DNA of 32,484 nt from Haplomitrium mnioides (taxonomy: Eukaryota > Marchantiophyta > Haplomitriopsida > Calobryales), in assembly GCA_049999725.1 (NCBI GenBank), contig JBNGIS010035452.1, positions 1 through 32,484 of the forward strand. Direction: 5' to 3'. A program made the translations under genes and the position numbers. Every line of letters starts with the position of its first letter. Positions within the stretch are counted from its first letter, which is position 1. The notes beneath the pieces were generated by a model. The model saw only the letters and a program-made list of their open reading frames with translations, was not told the origin of the DNA and did no database searches. Positions 18,521 through 29,076 of this stretch are shown one piece after another.

Positions 18521-20579
18521 TTGTTATTTCCGATTGTATGTTAATATTTCCAGCCATACAAACCCTTGTTGGTTTTGCTTACATGACTCTTAAGCTAGAC
18601 TTAACATTTTGAATTGATAATGCATATATGAATTCGATAAAATTTGCAAAAATTTACATAACACCCAAAACTTGTGGCTGGCAGTCAAGATACATTAAGA
18701 GTGAGCACTTTTTACGTATAAGAGAGTAGAGGAACAAATGTTGTCTCAATGAGAGTGATCATTTAAGCATGTTTTGACTTTGTTAACTATGAAAGTGATT
18801 GTCTAATCAAATTATTAATGTTTATTGTTAGAACATAACATTGCAAGAGATAGAAAAAAAATCTAAAGAATGAGAATATAGAGAATTTGTTTTGTCTAAA
18901 TAACTATTATGCTATTTATGAAAGCGTATTTATATGGTTTGCAAGTTGGAGAAATATGGTCTTGGTATTTCTCAATTACAAGCTATGAAAAGATCATTTT
19001 TAATAGATATAAAGAGTTAAAAATTTTACACATCCAAATTTTGGTTGATTTCTAACAACCAAACATTTTTTCAAACTAAAAACAACTTGCAACAATATCA
19101 TTAACAAGAATGCATATATGATGTTTAGCCAAACATTGCAAACCAACAATGGAAAATACTCAGTTCAAAAAAGATTGCCAATCTCACTATCTTAAAATCA
19201 TATTCAAGAATGTGATAATATTGCTAGCTAATATGGTTTCACGATCCCGTATGAGTTAAATTTACAAGAGATATTTTATTGTTGTAACTGTCTAATGATA
19301 TGCTAGAAGCAACAAATTCTCCAAGTGTCTTATTAGTACAAAGTTGAAAATAAGAAGGTTGAGAGAAAAAAAATCTAGAAAGAAAAGTAATTGTTATTGA
19401 AGTGCAAGCTTGTATGGATGGTCATGTTATTAGGAGATGTTTATGCAATGTATGGGAAGCTCAATCAAAAAGACATTCATATGATAGATTATGTATTATT
19501 TATCACAGAATAAACAAAAGTAAAGCTCATACTCCAAACTTCCTTTATTTACTAAAGAATTATGAGGCAATGTTTAGATTTCATTTGCAAACGACTTGGG
19601 TTCATACTCAGGGTTATAGGTTTAAAGCTTTTATTCAATGTCATATTCTGTTGTCTCAAGGTAATTCAAATATGGCTATTATATGGATACAATGTTGAAA
19701 GTGTTAGAGAACCTTGATGTTTTTCAAACTCAATTACCCTCACATTAAGATTCCACTTCTTTGTTACAAGTCATTAAGAGAATTCAAATACAAAATCAAA
19801 GAGAATAAGACCAAATCAAATGCCAAGCTATGCAAACACCATAGATAACACAAGCCAAAGCTCAAACAAAATGATATGAACTCTTAATGAGAAGTTGGTT
19901 AATGTGGCCTTTCTATTTATACTTGTGTAAGTGGTGTTATTTAGCTTCCTTCACATAGTACAAGCTAACTCAACTTTCAAACTAAAAAATAACTTATATC
20001 ACATCTTCCACCCTAGAAGTAATATTGTCTCACTTCTAAATCCTCTTCAAAGAGATAGTTGTTATGGAGATAACAAAAACAAATATAGAGAAGTTCAATC
20101 AGAACTTTGTACGTTAGTCATTCCCAAGAGAATATGGATGATGTATTTTGCCATTTTTCAAAATGTCTTGTAGGAAATTGCACTTTATCAGTTTTAGTTT
20201 GTAAAACTCATTAATGGTTCTCAAATTCCAAAACCTTCAACTATCTCTTACTTAAAAGGTTCCAAACTTAAAGCATTTTTGAAATTTGATTTAAACCATG
20301 AGCACATCAAGAAATCGTGGAATTAAAACCATGTATTTATCAAATTATATAATGTTTTTTTAATACAAGATGGACTATAAGAATAACTATTTACAATCTT
20401 ATGAGGAGTCAAAATATAGCAAAAATAATAATAATAGAAGACTAAAAATATGACAAAGGTGCTCCAAAGCAAGTTTCTTGTATAAAGATTTAAGAGTTGA
20501 AAGAGATTATTAGTAGATTTTCAAAAATATGTTCTATTCTTTAAAGCTTGCAATATATTTGGCTTGATCTTGGATTGTT
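18521..20579. other. AT-rich spacer
   Basis: Nothing identifiable. A plus-strand open stretch at 19402-19698 (98 codons, many aromatic and Cys/His residues) has no recognised family and AT-rich composition, so I treat it as unproven. A minus-strand TATAAATAG at about 19915-19923 with TCACTT-like strings nearby resembles the LTR-like fragment at 10617-10851, in inverse orientation. Confidence 0.35.
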
Positions 20580-20639
20580 ACATTAGAAAATTAAAAGGAT
20601 CTTATTCTCATCAATTATTGAGTCAAAATAAAATAAAAT

Positions 20640-20700
20640 AATGCCAACAACTGCTACTTTGAACCAAGAACCGCTATTGAGTTCTTGTTTCACTTGATGG
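20640..20700 (-). pseudogene. Second copy of a short exon-like block (S-W-F-K-V-A)
   Basis: On the minus strand this reads E-L-N-S-G-S-W-F-K-V-A-V-V-G. A related block at about 30530-30575 reads A-W-S-W-F-K-V-A-A-V on the same strand. The DNA match covers about 45 bases (CTGCTACTTTGAACCAAGA is common). In both places a minisatellite with a palindromic core lies a few hundred bases upstream. It may be a fragment of a duplicate of the methyltransferase-like locus. The function of the block is unknown. Confidence 0.35.
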
Positions 20701-21025
20701 TCACAAATATTATTTTTTGTGATTTGGTATTGGAAAACATCAATTTTACATTTGTGATATTTTTTTCGTAAAGAAAATCGTTTTTTAGAAATAAAAATTG
20801 CGTATTTTACATTGACATTATATTTAAAAAAATTCTTTATAATTAACACCCACAATAAAAAGTATTTTAGTTATTGAAATATTTTATTAAAACCTCACAC
20901 TATGTTGAATACACTAAATTCATCAAAAAAAACATATATCTTTTTTTGAAAAAAAAAATATATGCAAACATAGATGTCTACTCGTGTAGGGACTTTGAAC
21001 TAGACTACGAGCATTTTAGCTATTA

Positions 21026-21430
21026 AATCCTAAGCAAGCAGAGACTCCAAACTAGAACCCTAAAGCCTATGCACGCATAGACTTCGAATAAGAATCCTAA
21101 AGCCTATGCTTGCATAGACTCTAAACGAGAACAATAAGGCTAAGCACACGTAGACTTTGAACAAGAACCCTAAAGCCTAGACGTGTCTAGACTATAAACA
21201 AGAACCCTAAAGCCTATGCGCACATAGACATTGATAGAGAACCCTAAGGCCTAGGTGTGCAGGGACTTTGAATAAGAACCTTAAAGCTTATGTGTGCATA
21301 GACTCCAAATGAGACCTCTAAAGCTTTTATGCGCATAGACTCTAAAAAAGAACCATAAAGCCTAGGCAGCCAGAGATTGCTAAAGCTCATGTACATATGG
21401 ACTCCAAGTGTTGCGCACAAAGACTCCAAA
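21026..21430. repeat. 37-bp minisatellite with palindromic CTATGC..GCATAG core
   Basis: The unit is roughly CCTAAAGCCTATGCNNGCAT plus AGACTTTGAACAAGAAC. AGCCTA-like cores begin at about 21064, 21101, 21136, 21174, 21211, 21247, 21285 and 21320, so the period is close to 37, with degenerate units on both sides. The core CTATGCACGCATAG is nearly self-complementary. The array lies about 150 bases beyond the stop codon of the methyltransferase-like gene. Confidence 0.85.
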
Positions 21431-21580
21431 TGATTCTTATACTAGCAATTGACTCCAAACCATTTTTAAGTGCACAAAATTTAATTGTGATGAAAAAACT
21501 TGAAATGGATTAGGAGTGCAACAAGTTGAAACTTTGTAAAAAAATAATTTATTAATAAAACAGTTTGTTCACACAGATGC

Positions 21581-22190
21581 TCAGGCTCTATCCTCTTTGG
21601 AAGGAATTATCTCATCTAAATCCAAAGGCTGAGCATCTGCAGCCGTTAGAGAGTCATGTCAAGACTTTCCAATCCTGGATATGGCAATAAAATCACCAAT
21701 AGCCCTTGCAATATCAAGAGAAATAGGTTCCTTATAGTATGCATAGACTATCTGTGACTCTGTCACATCGAATAGCAAGGAAGCCATCATCAAAACTCTC
21801 AAAGGAGTGTAGATAAACTGGCATCTATCATATTCCATCGCGATGCAATTTTGCATCAACTTTAAAGCACATACAAGGCCTGTGCCAGACCTAGAGCAAA
21901 GATCTAAGATCCAATCCTGCTCTCTTGACAAATGGTCAATGAAAAAATTGTAAAGAGCTTGCGGCTTTTAATAAACATTGATATGAGCATCATCTCTTGG
22001 ATGTTTAAGTTTTGCCAAAACTGCAAGACAACTAAAAGCACTACGTATTATTTGCCGAGGTAGACTAGTCGCAAGAGCAAGCTGCAAATTAAAAAGCCTG
22101 ATGCTCCTCTTTCCTTCTTTTGTCTAGTAACCAACAGTCCAATATTCATAAGCGTATGCAATTCTAGGACCACCAGAATGATGAATGTTG
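21581..22190 (-). pseudogene. Methyltransferase-like gene, exon 3 (motif I and C-terminus)
   Basis: 610 bases: one base completing the split codon, then 203 codons to TGA at 21581-21583. The frame gives H-H-S-G-G-P-R, E-Y-W-T-V-G-Y, K-P-Q-A-L-Y-N-F-F-I (KP at 21962-21967), then motif I D-L-C-S-R-S-G-T-G at 21878-21904 and the acidic residue of I-A-M-E-Y-D at 21833-21835 that should contact the SAM ribose. In motif I an Arg stands where the family normally has Gly. In-frame stops: TAG at 22124-22126, TAA at 21968-21970 and TGA at 21659-21661. The C-terminal end is acidic (L-D-L-D-E-I-I). The start is the acceptor AAAAG just upstream at 22191, chosen because it is the only nearby AG that keeps the frame. 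Confidence 0.68.
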
Positions 22191-22291
22191 CTTTTGTCCT
22201 TGTAAAAAGAAAAACAAACAAATCAAAAATTGTAAACAAAGTGCAAGAAAAGTAAAAAAGAGAAATTAAAAACTAAAAAAAATGAAAGAAC

Positions 22292-22416
22292 TGTTATCGC
22301 ATGAGCACCGTACACACACACACACACACAAAAGAATCTCCAAGATGGATGAGTAGAATGAATGAATGAATGAATGGATGACCACTTACATAGGGTTTAT
22401 ATATGTCTCTATAACA
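22292..22416 (-). mobile_element. Element C: 3' LTR (125 bp)
   Basis: TGTTAT...ATAACA, with an (AC)n tract, an (AATG)n tract at about 22355-22372, and TATATAAA on the minus strand about 15 bases from the upstream edge. Followed by polypurine CCAAGAAAGAG (22417-22427, minus strand). Confidence 0.9.
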
Positions 22417-22427
22417 CTCTTTCTTGG
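22417..22427 (-). promoter_or_regulatory. Element C: polypurine tract
   Basis: The minus strand reads CCAAGAAAGAG directly before the 3' LTR, equivalent to CCAAGGGGGAG in element B. Confidence 0.8.
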
Positions 22428-23084
22428 CTAATTCTTCTTCTAATAATCAGGCACCTTTAAGGACTATATGTTATGTAAGTCCAAATCCTATTCTATGTGT
22501 GGTCTCATTAAAACTCTCCCACTTTCTTCCGAGGGAAAGAAAGTTATGCCACCACATAATTGATAGGTAGAATAGAATGTAACAATAGTGTGTGGAGTGT
22601 GTGTAAGTAACATAATGTCAAAAATTGTTAAAATTTCTTGCTTTAAAAGTAAAGCATATTTGTGGTGTTGCTGCGTGGTGTTGTTGCGTCCTTCATAGTT
22701 GTATTGTTGCGCCCTCTCCTTGTGTCCTGAAGATCTGTCTAGCAACAGTTTGTAGAAGTACTACTGTTCTTCAAATTGTAGTATTGGCAACTATTGTTTT
22801 TGTGCTAAAAATATTTATGCCGTCTATATAAAGTGCAAATACAATGTATTCAGAGCCTTGATGTTTCATGAACAAGCATGGAGCAATGTCATCATTTGTA
22901 AAATTCAGTGTCATCATCTCTGACTTGAATCTCTAGTACCAATTTCTGTCACTCTGCTTGAGCCCATATATCGATCTCAGGACTTGAACTGCCGTTTGTG
23001 TGCCTGATTGATTGATTGATTGGTGATCTAGATGCACTAATAGAATGCTTTGCCAACTTCACATTGTCACGGGGTATACTTTAA
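22428..23084 (-). pseudogene. Element C: 3' untranslated part joined to a truncated RT
   Basis: 22428-22745 matches the 3' untranslated part of B. Near 22745-22800 the match jumps to the RT region of B at about 12470, the junction of the internal deletion. The RT piece reads E-Y-I-V-F-A-L-Y-I-D-G-I-N-I-F, so the polymerase box is Y-I-D-G and the second catalytic Asp is lost. Further along, T-N-D-D-I-A-P-C-L matches B. Confidence 0.75.
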
Positions 23085-23735
23085 TGATGGGGGACTAAGG
23101 GTCCACTCTATTGTTTCTCGTGTAGGTTGTATATATGTGGGACTAAAGGTCCTCTGTAGCGTTGTGTGCTCAGCAAATTAGTTGGTTGGACTAAAGGTCC
23201 TTTGAAATGCTACTTTCTCAGCGAGTGCGCTGGTTGGACTAAAGGCCCATTGGAATGATGTTTGCTCAGCGAGTGCTTTGGCTGGACTAAAGGTCTATTA
23301 GAAACATCATGCAACTTGCTTTTCATCATTTGACATTGTCTTTTCGACATGAGGACTATAGGTCCTTTCTGAATTGGCAGCGGCGTTTTACAGACAGAAG
23401 GTCCTTTCATTTGTTGGCAATCGAGGACAAAATGTCCTTCTCCCTAATTGAGGTCTTTGTGGACAAAAGATCCATTCTAAATCATTGTGCCTCTGTGGGC
23501 TAAAGGTCTATTTTTATAGTGCATTTCATGAGGGACAGAAGGTCCAACCTCAAAGTTTAGGATATGAGAGATAAAAGGTCCAATCTTAGTATATGAGCCA
23601 TGAGAGACAAAAGATCTAATCTCAGTATTTGGGCCATGAGAGACAAAAGGTCTAATCTCAATATTTGGGCCATGAGAGACAAAAGGTCTAATCTCAATAT
23701 TTGGGCCATTTGGGACTAAAGGTCCATGTGCACTG
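23085..23735 (-). repeat. Element C: in-frame tandem array inside RT
   Basis: Core GACTAAAGGTCC or variants begins at 23093, 23141, 23189, 23237, 23285, 23354, 23393, 23426, 23462, 23498, 23534, 23570, 23606, 23642, 23678 and 23714. Spacings are four of 48, then 69, 39, 33 and eight of 36: every one divisible by three. The 36-bp units encode 12-residue repeats such as R-P-F-V-S-H-G-P-N-I-E-I on the minus strand. The architecture matches B unit for unit, so the array predates the separation of the two copies. Confidence 0.93.
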
Positions 23736-24186
23736 TGGTTGTTCTCCCCTTGAATATGAAATGCCATTCTTGATATGAGTTTGGGAGGTGCCTTCATAAA
23801 AATCTGGGTATCCATAGTACCATATAAGTAGGCTGTAATGACGTCTATGATGTGCATAGTAAAATGACATTGGATAGCAAATGCTATCATATATCTGTAA
23901 GTAATAGTGTCTATAACAAATGAGTATATGAGGTCATAGTCATGTCGAGGAATCTGAGTGTATCCTTTGGCTACTAATCTTGCCTTATATCTTGTGACAT
24001 CACCTTTTGCATTATATTTGCGGACACAAATAGATATGTAATCTGTCAGATGGATGTTTAGAAGTGCTGGCATAACAGATCTAAATACTTGTCATTCTAT
24101 GAGAGAGTCAAGTTTTGAATTTATTGCTTTTTCCTATTGGAGCCAATTGGTTCTTGATTGTGCTTCTCGTATAGTTATATAAAGGA
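23736..24186 (-). pseudogene. Element C: RT, N-terminal part
   Basis: Open from 24073 into the tandem array. F-x-C-V-R-K-Y-N-A-K-G-D-V-T-R-Y-K-A-R-L-V-A-K-G-Y-T-Q is followed by the motif A equivalent I-D-V-I-T-A-Y-L-Y-G and F-M-K-A-P-P. Motif A keeps its Asp. Upstream to 24186 is decayed. Confidence 0.88.
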
Positions 24187-24520
24187 TCAGGCATATCCTT
24201 GTCTATAGATTGTGATACAGATAATGTGAATAGGTCCATGGCCGGTATAGGAATAGTCAATTACTATTTCATCGTTGTTTGTTGCAATGTTCAATGATGT
24301 CGATGATTTAGGTCTATTATTTGAGCCTATAGGTCTACCACGCTTTGCCGTAGGCTGTATATTAGTGGTAGGTGTGTCAACATTTTGAAGTCTTGCTGGT
24401 GCATTACGAGCTTCTATATGTGGTTTGGTAATGTTGGCTACATTGTTAAATCCATTGGGCATTTTAATTAATGTTTGTTGTAAATGGAGGAGTCTTCTGA
24501 CTTTGGCATCGGAATGTCCG
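24187..24520 (-). pseudogene. Element C: integrase-RT linker
   Basis: A 91-codon open stretch with K-R-G-R-P-I-G-S-N-N-R-P-K (AT-hook-like), an S/T-rich stretch and I-D-Y-S-Y-T-G-H-G. It is homologous to the linkers of A and B. Confidence 0.7.
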
Positions 24521-25480
24521 TTTTTTTTTTATTGAAGTCCAATGGCAAGTGTTGGTGCTATATTAAGTTGTCCTTAGGTTTGGGTTGTACAACTTTGTCC
24601 TCTTGTATCAGATGTGGAAAAGATTCTTCACAGAATTGGCAGTCTGCGAATCAAGATTTAAATACATCAAAGGTTGAGGGTTCAAGATATCGGATGATAT
24701 AAGGGGATTCAAAACCGATATATATGCCTTTTTGGCATTGTGGTCCCATCTTTGTTTGATGTGGTCCCAAGATTGGGATAAGGACAAGGTAGCCAAATGT
24801 GCGAAGATGTGATATATCTGCTGGAATTCCAGTTGCAAGTTGGTGTGGGCAATTCTGATTGAATCCAGCTGGCATGTAATGCAATAGAGATGTTGCATGC
24901 ATGACTGCATGTCTCTAGGCACTGGTGGAGAGGTTTGAATTTAGAAGTAATGGTCTTGCTATGAGTCATATTCTCTTAATAGCAAATTTTGCAATGCCAT
25001 TCTGAAAGTGTACATATGGAACCGAATATTGTATGTCTATGCCGGCAAATGTGCGAAAGTTGCCAAATGTTTGTGAAGAGAATTCTCCGGCGTTGTCCAC
25101 TCTCAGATTTTTGATTGGGTAGTCAGGGAGCTGTGCTGAGAGTTTCAAGATTTGGGACAATAGTTTCGGGAAGACCATGTTTTTGGTTGTAAGAAGAGAT
25201 ACTTCTGACCATTTGGATGATGCATCAATTGTGACAAGGAAGTATCGGAATGGTCCCGAAGGTGGGTGGATGGGTCCATAGACATCAACGTGGATTCTCT
25301 CGAGAAAGCAAGGAATCGTGATTGTTGTTTTATCTTGAGAAGGTGCAATTCTCAGTTTGCCTTGTGCACATGCTAAGCATGGAGCATTCAATGGCAGTGG
25401 ATGCACGTTCTATGGTATGCATTTGCTGTCATTTTTGATGCGATAGAACATGTCTCGTCCTGGATGCCCTAGGAGGTTTT
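24521..25480 (-). pseudogene. Element C: copia integrase
   Basis: Zinc region with C-L-A-C-A-Q-G-K near 25370, core with D-V-Y-G-P-I-H near 25275, R-V-D-N-A-G-E-F near 25100, and Q-N-G-I-A-K-F near 24990 where the third catalytic Glu has become Lys. The C-terminal part (24651-24902) has Y-I-G-F-E-S. A 146-codon open stretch runs from 25406 to 24966; frameshifts separate it from the C-terminal part. Confidence 0.88.
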
Positions 25481-25574
25481 GCCATGTGAGGGTTGTAGAG
25501 ACCGGTTTTGTGGAGGCATAATATGAGCATATTTTTTTGGTATACAGTCCAAGTGGTGATAGTGAGAATGATTC

Positions 25575-25925
25575 TCATATATCAAAGCCTGCTGCTGTTG
25601 GACTCAAGATATGGAGGACTTTAGTGTCCTGAAAAGATTTGGTTTGAATGTGAAAATCGTTTTGTCGTATATCTTGGAAACTGATGAGGTTTCTGGTTGT
25701 CTCATGTGCATAAATTGCAGATTTGATATCCAATCTTGTTCCATTTGGAAATATTATGGTCGATGGACCATGTCCTCCTTCAATTTGATTGTGGCTAGTA
25801 ATTGTTGTCATAGGCCTAGAAGAAGGTTTGATCGATGAGAAGTATTTTCGGTCTTGCAAAATGGTGTGCAAAGATCCGATGTCTACAATGCAGGTTATCT
25901 CATATTCATTTTTCTAGTTTGAAAG
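25575..25925 (-). pseudogene. Element C: copia protease
   Basis: I-T-C-I-V-D-I-G-S-L-H: the Asp codon (25881-25883) remains but the Ser of the D-S-G triad is Ile, which should abolish activity. The flap and L-I-S-F-Q-D-I-R-Q-N segments match B. Confidence 0.8.
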
Positions 25926-26049
25926 GGATGAATAAGTCATGGGACTTTTAGGATGTATATTGTACTATGAATATTCATCCATGTCTGTCAATTCCAGTAA
26001 GTTGCCCTGCACTTCATGATTGTGAGGTCTGGTACTTTGTTGGTATAGT

Positions 26050-26988
26050 CGCGCTAGGTGTGTGGGTTCTTTATATGTGGGCTGGGTGCAGCCACGTATG
26101 CCACATCGATTACATGTGGTTTGCTACTAGCTCTGATTAGACAGATTTCGCCGGCCTCTATGGGGTTGTCTGCCTCCTTTATTATTCCATGTGCATTGTG
26201 AAGCGCTTTTTGGTGCCATCAATATGCGATGGTTGGAATGTTGATCTCTGTTATTGGGAGTTGGAGGTCGGCTGGTAGTCTGGCGGGTGGTGCTCCCCTT
26301 GAATTTAGAATTACCTCTTCCTTTGCCTCTCGAAAAATGTCTATTCCTAGAGCGGGGGTAAGGACTGGTTCCTGTAAAGTGTGATTCAGGGTTCTGATGG
26401 AGAGCGGCAGACCCTAGGGGTCTCTTCTTGGCATTTTCCACAAGGAGCAGTTGATGCTTTTCAGCAAGTAGCATGTATGCTATGAGTTCAGAGTACCGAG
26501 TGAATCGCATATTGCGATATTGTGATGCCAAAATGAGATTGCTCACAGAAAAAGTTGATAGAGTTTTTCTCTATTTGTTCTTCATTAGTCACAGGGTGAC
26601 CGCAGATTGTTAACTGTGAGACAATGCAAAATAGTTTGTTGTTGTAGCTTACTATGGACGTGTGGTCTTGAACTCGTAGATTAATCCAATCATGTCTCGC
26701 TATAGAGAGCGATATGCTTGTCAGATGGTCAAATCTGAGTTTCAATTCCTCCCATAGTAGATGGGGATTGTGATAGTTTAGGTATTAAAGTCTTAGGGGT
26801 TCCACCAGGTGGTGTATAATGAGGATAATGGTTCTTGCTGCATCACATAGGGTGATATTGTCATCTGTGTTTTTGACTTCACGGATATCCTTGGATGTTA
26901 AATAGGTTGCAACATCTAGTGACCAAGACAAGTAGTTGGAGCCATCCAATTTCAGAGCCTGGAATTTCAAAGATTCTATAGATGTCAT
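26050..26988 (-). pseudogene. Element C: copia gag
   Basis: Starts at the Met at 26988 (M-T-S-I-E-S-L-K-F) with A-L-K-L-D-G-S-N-Y-L-S-W. A stop and frame breaks fall near 26785 and 26540. The third piece (26127-26546) holds the basic R-G-K-G-R-G tail. The zinc knuckle near 26062-26108 keeps the first two Cys but His and the last Cys have become Cys and Tyr. Confidence 0.83.
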
Positions 26989-28921
26989 TGTGGATCTGTT
27001 CTCTATGTTGTTGAGAATACCTATGAATGAGAAAGATGAACTAGAATTTATGGCGAATGCAGCTGCTAGGTTAATACTTGTCTGTACTTGGTATAGATTG
27101 GTGATCGACTTGAGTTTTAGTTGATCACAGACCTTAGTACCTGTTTATGTTTTCTGCCTTAAGTGGAAAAATCAAAAACTGAAATAAAAAGTAGGAAAGA
27201 ACAAACCAACTGTGAGTCAATCGGTATAAACACCAAGAAATGAAATAAGAAATTGATGTCGCTAATGGATGAAGAACTTTCCATATATACGTATGTATCT
27301 GTTGCTTCTGATGCGCTGGTAGTGTGCCTTCCCAGATCTTCCTTGTGTGTCCTCCTAGAGCTAAAACAGAGCCTAGTCGGTATGGCCAGATAGGGGTTGA
27401 GCTTATGGAGGTGACAGGGATCAGCATTTCTTGTTAGTATGATTTGCATGTAGCCTCTATTAGAAGAGGTTCACATTCAACAAGTATATCCATTGTGAGG
27501 GGTAGATTTGTTCAGAGAACAAAAAGAATCAATCGAAGATGATCAAAAGATGGGTTGAGAAATTTGAACCAAGAAGTTTTGGAGAACAAAGTGAAAGAGC
27601 TGGAAGTTGCAAGGTGCAGTGTTGCTCTTTCATTGATTGTTGATGTAGCTTCTGTGTAGTCGCCTGTGTGAAGGTATCTTTCACCGAAGATGTTTCTAAC
27701 TAGGTCTTCGATGATGCATAAACAAGTGAGTCAAACTTGTACATAGGTCTGTGCAACCTATACCTCGTCTCTCCCTTGCTTAGATAGTGCTCATGTCAGG
27801 AGTGACAATAGAGAAAAGTAGCAAGGTAATACCTTGAACGTGAGATTAGAGAACAATAAGAAGGTGGTAAGCTAGGATGCTTGTCCTTCTATGTTAGAAA
27901 TGAAAGAAGGAAGGTAAGATGAAAAGAGTCCAGTATGCTCTGGTGTCGAAGAAGAACATGTGTACATGTTGGTGTTGTCTCCTATGCTGGACAGTTCCTA
28001 ACATAGAAAGTGGAGAAAACAAAAGTCTCACGAAGAACCAAGGGTTGAAATGGTGAAGAGATACAACATTGGTTCGTAAGCATAGATGTTAGCAATGGAG
28101 GCACAAAGAGAATGGAGAGTATGACTTGATAGTTGTTGCTATCGAAGAGACAACTTCAGCTTGTCATAGACGAGGAACAAAGACGAACAAACAATGAGGA
28201 TACAATGTAGGTTGGCCTCAGGCACACATAGAGTTGATGAGTCAAGAGAGTAATGAGCACATGTTGCTCAGTGACGTCGAACAGAGAGAAACAACAAGAG
28301 AGGGAAAAAAAAGATCAGCCGTGAGGTTGCAGAAAGGAGCGATGTCGTCAAGTAGAGACCAAAAAATAGAGAAGTTCTCTAGCCGATCAGTCGCAAAGTG
28401 TCACATAGATGAGCAGAGAGTCGTGAAGCAGAGGAGCAAGTATGCCGCCAAGCAAAAGAAGTGTAAGAGGTTTGCTGAACAGAGAACGCAATGTTGTATG
28501 GATAAGCGGGGCACCGTCAAACCAAAGAGCAAATGTGCATCAAACATAGGAGCCAAAAATTGCCAGGCGCAATGTCGAGCAGCGATGGTGTCGAGCAAGA
28601 AAGAGCAACGCGAAAATGGGCTAGGGTTGCGAAGGTGAGTGTGCCCTAGTCCATATAGGTAGCTCTTTCAAAGGGAAAGAGGAAAATAAAGAAATATAAA
28701 AGATGAATGAATGAGGGAGGTGAGCAAGAGGGATAGGTGCTCAGAAAAAAATTTGTTGAAAAAGTAGCGAAGAAAAAAAAAGTTCGCGGGAGCAAAAAAT
28801 AGTGGAGAAAGAAATCTTGCACAGAGGTAAAACAGAGCACGCTGGTGTGAGTATGCAAGAGCTTTCTCAGGTGTTGGTGCAACTTGAGCACATGCGATAG
28901 AAAAAAAAATTTGTAGAGTCC
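26989..28921 (-). other. Element C: long leader between LTR and gag
   Basis: About 1.9 kb, no recognised protein. It shares the block at 27944-28005 (GTCGAAGAAGAACATGTGTA) with the leader of A. Its CCAAGCA/GAAGCAG-rich part at 28320-28570 resembles the leader minisatellites of A and B but is too degenerate for a clear period. A plus-strand open stretch there (28234-28638) follows the same purine-rich repetition, so I do not call it a gene. Confidence 0.55.
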
Positions 28922-28937
28922 TTTCGTGCTGATAACG
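28922..28937 (-). promoter_or_regulatory. Element C: putative primer-binding site
   Basis: The minus strand reads CGTTATCAGCACGAAA directly inside the 5' LTR. Confidence 0.6.
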
Positions 28938-29064
28938 TGTTATCACATGAGCGCCACACACACACACACACACATACACACACGGGAGTCTCCAAGACGG
29001 ATGAGTAGAATGAATCAATGAATGGATGACCACCTATATAGAGTTTATATATGTCTCTATAACA
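28938..29064 (-). mobile_element. Element C: 5' LTR (127 bp)
   Basis: TGTTAT...ATAACA, with a long interrupted (CA)n tract and TATATAAAC on the minus strand near the upstream edge. Pairs with 22292-22416. Confidence 0.9.
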
Positions 29065-29070
29065 AGAACA

Positions 29071-29076
29071 ACTTAC
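29071..29076 (-). other. Splice donor of exon 2
   Basis: The minus strand reads ATCTG followed by GTAAGT, the plant donor consensus. The insertion of element C lies a few bases downstream. Confidence 0.65.

Larger units (their letters stand above)
22292..29064 (-). mobile_element. Ty1-copia element C (6.77 kb), decayed, RNase H deleted
   Basis: Bounded by LTRs at 22292-22416 and 28938-29064 and flanked by perfect AGAAC duplications at 22287-22291 and 29065-29069. It has the same order as B but lacks about 1.17 kb corresponding to B 11300-12465, which removes RNase H and the RT tail. It sits in an intron of the methyltransferase-like gene in the same orientation. The LTRs differ at roughly a dozen sites outside the microsatellite, so the insertion is not recent. 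Confidence 0.93.

Noticed and set aside
19402-19698. 98-codon plus-strand open stretch as a possible host gene
   Set aside because: No recognised motif, no homologous block in the window, AT-rich surroundings; kept only as a remark in the spacer entry.
22048-22239. 63-codon minus-strand stretch with a hydrophobic start
   Set aside because: It is the wrong frame across the splice acceptor and exon 3 of the methyltransferase-like gene.
28234-28638. 134-codon plus-strand open stretch rich in Lys, Arg and Ser
   Set aside because: It lies antisense in the purine-rich leader of element C and reflects base composition and old repeats.
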